Source: Palsa-1400 sp036008545
GTDB taxonomy: Bacteria; Verrucomicrobiota; Verrucomicrobiia; Limisphaerales; Palsa-1400
DNA: 11,216 nucleotides
NCBI GenBank assembly: GCA_036008545.1
Contig: DASYNM010000316.1
Location: 1-11,216, forward strand
Reading direction: 5' to 3'
Position numbers and translations under genes: made by a program. Under the pieces are notes generated by a model. It was not told the DNA's origin and made no database searches. It saw only the letters and a list, made by a program, of their open reading frames with translations. Shown here piece by piece: positions 5,621 through 11,216 of the stretch. Within the stretch, counting starts at the first letter, position 1. The number at the start of each line of letters is the position of its first letter.

Positions 5621-8600
5621 TCAAGGAACTTGGGATATCAAGCGGAAGAACTGGTAACCACTGGTTCCAGGCAGCGCGAATGTGTATAGCCCGCCAATCA
5701 CCGGCGGAGTAGGGATGGACGTCCATACGCCTTGCGGCGGCAGAGCGGTGGCGCCTTGCAGCGTATAGTTCGTCGCCAGCGCACTCCATGTCAACAAATA
5801 AGACTGCTCTGAACCCGAGATACTCAACAATGGTTGTTCGACGATTATCTTGACCGAAGAAAAGTTGTTGCCCTTAAGCGGATCATACACCGATGAACCC
5901 ACTGACACGCTGCACAAATTCGTGCCCCCCAACACCGCCCTGGCCGCCACCGTCATCGTCGGCCCTATCCCCGTCAGGCTATAAGCCAAGTCACCTATGG
6001 TCCAGGTAATGGTCCCGTCCACGTTGGTTGCGGTACCGCTGGAAACGGAAATCCCGTTGGTGTCCGGCATAAAACCAGGCAATAGCAAAGTGGCCGTAGT
6101 GCCCAGGGCCTCGGACGGCCCGCCATTGGTTACTTCTACGCTGAAGGTCACGTCACCGCCAGCCAGAACCAGATTCGGTGTTCCCGTCAGGTTGACGCCC
6201 AAGTCGGCGCTGGGCGCGCTGACCAAGTCGATGTTGGTGGCCACGTTGTTCGAGTTGAGGTCCGGCTCCAAGGCCAGGGCGGTCACGACATTGGTAATGT
6301 AGCCCAGATTCGTCGGCATCAGGGAAACGTTAAAGGCCGTCCCCGCCCCCACAGCTAACGAAGGCAAGGTCACGGTCAAAGCCCCATTGGCGACTGTGCC
6401 GCAATTGCAACTATTGCTCAGGTAAACCGTTCCTGCAGGAAGGTAGTCGGTGATGACAACGTTGGTCGCGCCCGACGGGCCGTAGTTGGTCACCGTCAAG
6501 AAATAAGTAAGAACATTGTTGACCGTAGCTTGGGCGGGCACCGGATTGACGGTAAGTTGCAGGTCAGAATCGTTCTCCACCGCCACGCCGGTGCTGATAT
6601 TAAGAATCCAGCCGTTGCTAATGTAGCCGGAGTCCAGATTTTTATCGCACATCGCCCATAGCGACCAGTAGCCGTTGGGGCTGGCGCCGAGCAGAGCGGA
6701 AAGATTGGTGCCGTACGGGTAGGGCGATTCCGGCGCTTCGACTGGGACATCCTCATCTGCAGGTACCGGCAACAGCCTGGGCATCTGCGAACCAACCAAC
6801 TCATTGGTGTACTCCGTAGGCAGATAGATTCCAGAGGTCAATCTGTCGAGATAAGGCAGGTAAGAGCTGGCTGATTGATCAAAGGTCAGTGTCACTGCGG
6901 ACACATTGGAACTGCCGCCAGCGTGGGACATCAGAATGGAATTCGAGCCATTGGGAGCTGCCAGCACGATGTCCACGTCACTCGGGAAACTATGCCCAAA
7001 GTTGGAGATCGTAACACTGACCCTAGTCAAAAGCCCGGGCGTTCCAGACACGTCGATCAAGGATGGATAGCCGAAGCCGGGAGGAATCGAATTGGTGGCC
7101 ATGGTCGGAGGGACTTCGTTCTCTGGCAGGAAAATGGTGGCTGTGTTGGTGTAAGAAACCGTGTTCCCGCCAATGGTAAACCCGAACGCGACCTCACCCA
7201 GGTTGCGTGAACCGTCCTGCAAGGTAAGCGTGGCGACGATGTTCTGGCCATCGGCACCCAGGGCCTTGAAGGTGAATGGTCTGGAAACTGTCGGGCCGTT
7301 CTCGACCAAGACGCCGTAACTCTGGGGCGAGGAGACATTGGTAATCCCAACGGCTGGTTGCAGCGTCGCCACCAGATTGCTGGTGTTGCCGCCCGCGATA
7401 TCACGCAACCCCAGCAACACGGTCACGGTGTCGTTGGAATAGATCACGCCGGAGGAAGGGTCGATGGTGCCAGTGACAAACGCCGTGCCGGAATTGACGA
7501 TAAACGCACCGTTGCATTCCTGGATGGTCAGCAACGCGGTGCTGGGCGTGAGCAATTGGACGCCGGCCACATTGGTGGGCGTAGGGGCGTTGTTGGTCAG
7601 ATTCAACACCACCGTATGGTCAGGGCCGATGAGATTATTGTTGATGGGTGTCACGTAGAAGTAGGCCACAGTCTGGCCGGGCAGGAACACCAGATTGGTC
7701 TGAGCTTTAAAATAATTCGAGCCGGCGATGCCCGATCCGTCCTCGGTGGAAGCCTGCACCTGGATCGTGCTGTTGGTCAGCCCGGTCAGGACAACCGGGA
7801 TAGCCGCCGAGGCCGCGCATTCGCTGACCGAGAAACTCGAGCTGCCAAAGGCAAGGCCCACATAGACATTGGTAATGGTAACGACCGTGTTGGACGGGGC
7901 AACCACGTAGGAATTGGAGGAAGGGCCGAAGAGCGAAATGTTGAAGGTCTTGTTGCTCTCGACCAGGTTCGGATTGAGTATTTGAACGGTGAAGCTGTTG
8001 GTCGCCTGGCCGTCCAGGAAATTCAACGTCCCGTTGGTGGCCACGTAATCCACGCCGTTGACGGCAGTGTTGTCGCTGGTGATAAAGTGCACGGAAAGCG
8101 ACCCGGTATCGGGATTGAGCCGGTTGACGGTGACGACGATGTTGCTGCCATTCTCGCCTACGACGTAGGAATTGGTGACAAAATCAAATCCAGCCACATC
8201 GCTGATGATTCCCACGGTGGTCGTGCTCGGAGAGGCGATTTGGGTGCCAGGGCTGGGGTTCTCCAGCAGGACCTGGAAGGATATGACAGGGTTGGCGTTA
8301 CTGCCTTGCAGGATGGTGATGGGGACGGTTTCCAGCGTCACCCCCGGTGCAAAAGTCACCGTGTTGGAAGCCGGCACATAATCCACGTTCGGCACGGCGA
8401 AGCCGTTGGTTTCCGACGCATTGGTGGGTGAGAAGGTCGTATAGGATACCGAGGCGACGGTGTTGGTAGGGCCGGCACGCATGATGGTCAACGTCGCCGC
8501 GCCAGCGCCTTCATTGACGAAGTAACTCGAACTGTTAAAGAAAAAGTCAGGAATATCATCGAGGATGGTCAGCACCGCGTTCGTTGGGCTGGTCAGGACA

Positions 8601-11216
8601 GCCCCTTCCTTGGGATTGGAAAGGAAGATGTTGACGGTCGTATTGGCCACGGCGTTGCTCAATTGAAGGATCGGAATATCAACGGTGGCCACACTTTGAT
8701 GGTCCAGAAAAGTCACATTGCTGCTGATATTGAGATAGTTAATGCCAGCGATGGCCGTGCCGTTGGAAGTGGTCAATTGCACCGTCACATTGCCGGCGTT
8801 GCCATTGGTGCGCACGACGGTGATGACGGCGTTGGTCGCCCCCTCGCTAACAGTGTAAGCGTTGGTGGACAGGCTCAAAAAGCCGGCGCCGGTCAGGACG
8901 CTGCCGATAGTCAGCGTGGCGCTGCTGGGTGCCGTGATAATGGCGTTGCTGGCATCCTGCAGTTCCAGATTCACCGTCGTGTCCACAAACGTGTTCGGAG
9001 AATCCAGAATCGGTATGAGGAAGTAATTGGTCATTTCCCCAGGATAGAAGATCAACGTGTTGCTTTCCGCTATATAGTTGACGTTAGGCAGCGCCGTCCC
9101 ATTGGTGCCCGTAAAGGCCGTGATGTAGCTGGTGGTATTGGGATTGCCCACGCGCACGATCGGAATGGCCGCGCTGCCGTCGGTGGCTGAGACCCGAAAT
9201 CCTGACGCGGCAAACTCCAGCCCCGTATTGATATTGGTGATGATCAACATCGCGTCCACTTGCGGCCCGATGGGCTCGGAATTGGAAGGCGGATTGGTCA
9301 GTTCGAGATTAACGGTAAGGTTCGGGCCGACGATGAAGTTCTCAATGATTGGAACTTCGACAGTCGCGAAAGTCTCGCCCAGAGGGAAGGTCACCGTATT
9401 GGTCACGCCGATGTAGTCTCTCCCGCTGTGGGCTGTGTTGTTGGAGGTCGAGAAAACGGCGGATACCGAGGGCGACCCGAAGGTGCCGCCAATACGCTGG
9501 ATATCAATGATCGCATTGGTCGCGCTTTCCAAAACGCCGTAAACCTGCTGCACGAATTGCACCGATCCGTCGCCTACATTTGCTCCGCCGTAGAGCCGCG
9601 CAAAATTGTTCTCCGGGATGGTGCCAAAGGTGGAAAACCCGCCAGCCACGTCGATTTCATCGTTGGTTTGGATGGCAATCGCATCCACGAACCCGTTGGC
9701 GCCGAATCCAAAGTTAATGCTCGGATCCACCGTGCCATCGGGGTTGAACCGCGTCAGGCCGTTGCGGGTAACGCCGCTGGCCGAGGAGAAAGAGCCTCCC
9801 GCCAGAATGCGCAGTTGGGAATCCAGGGCGAGGGCCTGGACGTCATTGTTGCAGCCAACGCCGATATTGAAATTGGTATCGGTGGTGCCGTCGCTGTTCA
9901 GGCGAGCGATGTAATTGAAATTGCTCCCGTTGACGCTAGTGAAGAGGCCGCCGATAAGAATCTTCCCGTCCGGCTGCACCACAATAGCGCGAATAGATTC
10001 ATTGATATCCGAGGAGACGCCGTCGAACGCGGCGAAATTGGTGTCCAGCGTCCCGTCCACATTTAACCGCACCAAGTGGTCGTGCTGTTGGTTGTCGAAT
10101 TGAGTGAAGTCGCCTCCGACCAGGATTTGGTTGTTGGCCGTAATCGCCAAAGCGTGCACGGCGGCGTTGCTGCTGGTCACGCCCTGGCCGATATTGAAGC
10201 CCGGATCAAATAATCCGGTGGGAGTCACGCGAGCCACGGCACTGGCAGGATTTCCGTTGAAGTTGGCAAAAGATCCTCCAATAACGTAGTAAGGGAGATT
10301 GGCTTGGTTCGTTGTGGCGGATGGCAGAAACATTTGGGTAATCGTATAGACCGTGCCATCGGCGCCCGCGCCGGGATTGAACGAGGTGTCCAGTTGGCCA
10401 TCGAGATTCAGCCGGGCGATGCCCGGACGGTTGACCTGATTCACCTGGGTGAAGTCTCCCACAATCATGATATCGCCATTGGTCAAACCGGGACCGGCCG
10501 TCTGACTTAACACTTGGAACACTGAACCGTTGGGACCTGTCAGATCGGTTTGGAACCCCGTGTCAAAAGTGCCGGATGGCACCAGACGGGCCACAAAGTT
10601 AAATGGATAGCCGCTGAAGTAAGTGAACTCACCGCCCGCCAGGAGGCTGCCATCGGGTTGCAGGCTGAGAGAATTGACGAAATTGTTGAAGCCGACGCCG
10701 TTCAGGGTGGTGGTATCCACCGAACCGGCCGAATTGAGGTGCAACTGAGGGTCGAGAATAATCAGGACCGCTGTCTTCGGAAATTGGCCGGCTATGTTCG
10801 ACGGATTGCCGTTGAAAAGCTGCAAGCCAACAATACGGTCGGCTATGTTTGATTCGCCAGGCGTATTGATGATCGGCACAGTGAAGCTTAAGCTGCTGAC
10901 TCCCTGGCCGAAGGTTAGTGAACCGCTGGTGGCGCTGTAGTTTGAGCCGGGCGTAGCCAACTGGAATGGCAATTGCACATTGGTGGGGGAATAAGTTTCG
11001 TAACCCACACTCACCGTGCCGTCAGTGCCGCCCGTGCGCGTGACGGTAACCAGCGCCGACCCTCCGTTTTGGAAGACGTTGAAATTGGGCTGCAGGAAAT
11101 TGAGAGTGCCGTAGGAATCGGTGTCAACAATGGTCAGGACTGCGTTGCTGGGCGAAGCCAGCACCTGGGCATTGCTGGTCGAACCGGAATTGCCGTTTAC
11201 CACCGCGTTGAACAGA
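5621..11216 (-). CDS. Giant secreted/surface protein with Calx-beta, delta-60 propeller, P-domain and DUF11 repeats (N-terminus outside window)
   Basis: The frame enters at the right edge (first whole codon 11213-11215) with no stop, so the true start lies outside; 1864 codons are visible and the stop is TGA at 5621-5623. A GTG at 11203 lies inside a Calx-beta domain and is not a credible start. Numbering from that GTG as residue 1: end of a Calx-beta domain 1-30; Calx-beta 31-153; seven delta-60 repeats 154-543; six Calx-beta domains 544-1230; Ig-like module 1231-1359; P-domain 1360-1539; two DUF11 repeats 1540-1791; C-terminal domain 1792-1860. No catalytic motif is visible. Calx-beta domains and delta-60 propellers are known from large extracellular and adhesion proteins, and Calx-beta usually binds calcium, so a calcium-stiffened adhesin or matrix protein is the best inference. 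The sequence is rich in Asn, Thr, Ser and Gly and has about nine lysines. The start, signal peptide and true length cannot be judged here. Confidence 0.93.
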   Translation of the reverse strand, partial: LFNAVVNGNSGSTSNAQVLASPSNAVLTIVDTDSYGTLNFLQPNFNVFQNGGSALVTVTRTGGTDGTVSVGYETYSPTNVQLPFQLATPGSNYSATSGSLTFGQGVSSLSFTVPIINTPGESNIADRIVGLQLFNGNPSNIAGQFPKTAVLIILDPQLHLNSAGSVDTTTLNGVGFNNFVNSLSLQPDGSLLAGGEFTYFSGYPFNFVARLVPSGTFDTGFQTDLTGPNGSVFQVLSQTAGPGLTNGDIMIVGDFTQVNQVNRPGIARLNLDGQLDTSFNPGAGADGTVYTITQMFLPSATTNQANLPYYVIGGSFANFNGNPASAVARVTPTGLFDPGFNIGQGVTSSNAAVHALAITANNQILVGGDFTQFDNQQHDHLVRLNVDGTLDTNFAAFDGVSSDINESIRAIVVQPDGKILIGGLFTSVNGSNFNYIARLNSDGTTDTNFNIGVGCNNDVQALALDSQLRILAGGSFSSASGVTRNGLTRFNPDGTVDPSINFGFGANGFVDAIAIQTNDEIDVAGGFSTFGTIPENNFARLYGGANVGDGSVQFVQQVYGVLESATNAIIDIQRIGGTFGSPSVSAVFSTSNNTAHSGRDYIGVTNTVTFPLGETFATVEVPIIENFIVGPNLTVNLELTNPPSNSEPIGPQVDAMLIITNINTGLEFAASGFRVSATDGSAAIPIVRVGNPNTTSYITAFTGTNGTALPNVNYIAESNTLIFYPGEMTNYFLIPILDSPNTFVDTTVNLELQDASNAIITAPSSATLTIGSVLTGAGFLSLSTNAYTVSEGATNAVITVVRTNGNAGNVTVQLTTSNGTAIAGINYLNISSNVTFLDHQSVATVDIPILQLSNAVANTTVNIFLSNPKEGAVLTSPTNAVLTILDDIPDFFFNSSSYFVNEGAGAATLTIMRAGPTNTVASVSYTTFSPTNASETNGFAVPNVDYVPASNTVTFAPGVTLETVPITILQGSNANPVISFQVLLENPSPGTQIASPSTTTVGIISDVAGFDFVTNSYVVGENGSNIVVTVNRLNPDTGSLSVHFITSDNTAVNGVDYVATNGTLNFLDGQATNSFTVQILNPNLVESNKTFNISLFGPSSNSYVVAPSNTVVTITNVYVGLAFGSSSFSVSECAASAAIPVVLTGLTNSTIQVQASTEDGSGIAGSNYFKAQTNLVFLPGQTVAYFYVTPINNNLIGPDHTVVLNLTNNAPTPTNVAGVQLLTPSTALLTIQECNGAFIVNSGTAFVTGTIDPSSGVIYSNDTVTVLLGLRDIAGGNTSNLVATLQPAVGITNVSSPQSYGVLVENGPTVSRPFTFKALGADGQNIVATLTLQDGSRNLGEVAFGFTIGGNTVSYTNTATIFLPENEVPPTMATNSIPPGFGYPSLIDVSGTPGLLTRVSVTISNFGHSFPSDVDIVLAAPNGSNSILMSHAGGSSNVSAVTLTFDQSASSYLPYLDRLTSGIYLPTEYTNELVGSQMPRLLPVPADEDVPVEAPESPYPYGTNLSALLGASPNGYWSLWAMCDKNLDSGYISNGWILNISTGVAVENDSDLQLTVNPVPAQATVNNVLTYFLTVTNYGPSGATNVVITDYLPAGTVYLSNSCNCGTVANGALTVTLPSLAVGAGTAFNVSLMPTNLGYITNVVTALALEPDLNSNNVATNIDLVSAPSADLGVNLTGTPNLVLAGGDVTFSVEVTNGGPSEALGTTATLLLPGFMPDTNGISVSSGTATNVDGTITWTIGDLAYSLTGIGPTMTVAARAVLGGTNLCSVSVGSSVYDPLKGNNFSSVKIIVEQPLLSISGSEQSYLLTWSALATNYTLQGATALPPQGVWTSIPTPPVIGGLYTFALPGTSGYQFFRLISQVP
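5624..5830 (-). other. Short C-terminal domain of the giant protein (verrucomicrobial FFRL-type end)
   Basis: The last 69 residues read as a small beta-domain: L-L-S-I-S-G, then Y-L-L-T-W-S-A-L-A-T-N-Y-T-L-Q, a G-V-W-T-S-I-P-T-P-P segment, and the end Y-Q-F-F-R-L-I-S-Q-V-P. I know this pattern (L-x-W-x-x-x-x-x-x-x-L-Q ... Q-F-F-R-L) from the ends of many large secreted proteins in Verrucomicrobiota. A role in sorting or surface attachment is inferred only. No LPxTG motif, PEP-CTERM tail or terminal transmembrane helix is present. Confidence 0.7.
5831..6586 (-). repeat. Two DUF11 repeats near the C-terminus of the giant protein
   Basis: Residues 1540-1662 and 1663-1791. Motifs are T-V-T-N-Y-G-P-S-G-A-T-N-V-V with D-Y-L-P-A-G-T in the first unit, and E-V-T-N-G-G-P-S-E-A-L-G in the second. 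The second unit opens with S-A-D-L-G-V-N-L, almost the same as S-A-D-L-G-V-S-A in the peptidase next door (around residue 1085). The first unit has a C-N-C sequence that could form or exchange a disulfide. Confidence 0.85.
6587..7513 (-). other. Ig-like module plus P-domain in the giant protein
   Basis: Residues 1231-1359 form the Ig-like module: S-N-L-V-A-T-L-Q-P, then P-Q-S-Y-G-V-L, and finally A-T-L-T-L-Q-D-G-S-R-N-L-G-E-V. Residues 1360-1539 form a P-domain: V-S-V-T-I-S-N-F-G-H-S-F-P-S-D-V-D-I-V-L, T-L-T-F-D-Q-S-A, N-G-Y-W-S-L-W-A-M-C-D, and an end at S-N-G-W-I-L-N-I-S. The P-domain contains an acidic Pro-rich insertion (around 6714-6782) before P-Y-P-Y-G-T-N-L. The pair matches the cassettes in the adjacent S53 peptidase. 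Confidence 0.85.
7514..9574 (-). repeat. Six tandem Calx-beta domains in the giant protein
   Basis: Units start at residues 544, 662, 773, 885, 1006 and 1117 and end at 1230, giving periods of 111-121 residues. Each has an F-x-x-x-x-Y-x-V-x-E-like opening, a central V-D-Y-x-A or N-Y motif followed by N-x-x-T-F-x-x-G, and an A-x-L-T-I end strand. Acidic residues at the opening Glu and the central Asp are typical calcium ligands; unit two has Thr-Asp and unit six Glu-Cys at the opening, so calcium binding probably varies between units. One complete and one partial copy precede the propeller. Confidence 0.87.
9575..10744 (-). repeat. Seven delta-60 repeats (predicted beta-propeller) in the giant protein
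   Basis: Residues 154-543 (numbered from the GTG at 11203) hold seven units of about 55 residues. Each has the pattern hydrophobic strand, x-P-D-G-x-I-L-x-G-G-x-F, then a segment ending A-R-L-N-x-D-G-T-x-D-T-x-F. Good copies are QPDGKILIGG with RLNSDGTTDTNF, and ITANNQILVGGDF with RLNVDGTLDTNF. The seventh lacks the final D-T-x-F and runs directly into a Calx-beta domain. Units two and three contain short insertions. Seven units suit a closed seven-bladed propeller; its ligand is unknown. Confidence 0.88.
10745..11215 (-). repeat. One complete Calx-beta domain and the tail of another, before the propeller
   Basis: The right edge enters inside a Calx-beta domain that ends with S-P-S-N-A-V-L-T-I-V-D-T-D. 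The next unit, residues 31-153, has V-T-V-T-R-T-G-G-T-D-G-T-V, then G-S-N-Y-S-A-T-S-G-S-L-T-F-G, and ends A-V-L-I-I-L-D. Because the first copy is cut, more copies may lie beyond the edge. A Calx-beta array therefore flanks the propeller on both sides. Confidence 0.85.

Noticed and set aside
7358..8431. Long plus-strand open frame of 357 codons
   Set aside because: Antisense to the Calx-beta and Ig-like region of the giant protein. Its product has no signal, no domain motif and an Arg/Gly/His-rich composition expected from reading the complementary strand.
9260..10066. Plus-strand open frame of 268 codons
   Set aside because: Antisense to the delta-60 repeats and a Calx-beta domain whose motifs are clear on the minus strand.
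11201..11203. GTG as the start of the giant protein
   Set aside because: The frame is open upstream to the edge, and the residues on both sides belong to one Calx-beta domain, so this is an internal valine.

Overview
The window holds two very large secreted multidomain proteins, both on the minus strand and both cut by a window edge. Essentially every base is coding; the only intergenic DNA is 17 bp (5604-5620). I see no RNA genes, insertion sequences, CRISPR array, attachment site or independent promoter/terminator. The organism is most likely a member of the Verrucomicrobiota, of the Pedosphaera/Limisphaerales type. This is inferred from the combination of delta-60 repeats, Calx-beta arrays, P-domains, DUF11 repeats and a short C-terminal domain ending near an F-F-R-L motif, an architecture I associate with that group. 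No taxonomic marker gene is present.

Right half (5621-11216, minus strand): the C-terminal 1864 residues of a giant surface or secreted protein whose N-terminus lies beyond the right edge. In order from the N-terminal side it carries the tail of one Calx-beta domain, one complete Calx-beta domain, seven delta-60 repeats (probably a seven-bladed propeller), six more Calx-beta domains, an Ig-like module, a proprotein-convertase P-domain, two DUF11 repeats and a verrucomicrobial-type C-terminal domain. It looks like an adhesin or matrix-type protein with no visible catalytic module.

Left half (1-5603, minus strand): a continuous frame of 1867 codons, starting 17 bp after the stop of the upstream gene and still open at the left edge. 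It starts with a signal peptide, a sedolisin (peptidase family S53) propeptide and a catalytic domain with the full Glu-Asp-Asp-Ser set (E284, D288, D361, S468). More than 1300 further residues are built from repeated cassettes: Ig-like module, P-domain, then DUF11 repeats.

How they fit together: the tight spacing and lack of a terminator suggest co-transcription, giant adhesin-like protein first and secreted protease second. The C-terminal part of the first protein uses the same Ig-like/P-domain/DUF11 cassette that the protease tail repeats. The pair therefore looks built from one shared extracellular parts kit, with probable common export or surface anchoring. A protease-substrate relationship between them is possible but is not shown by the sequence.
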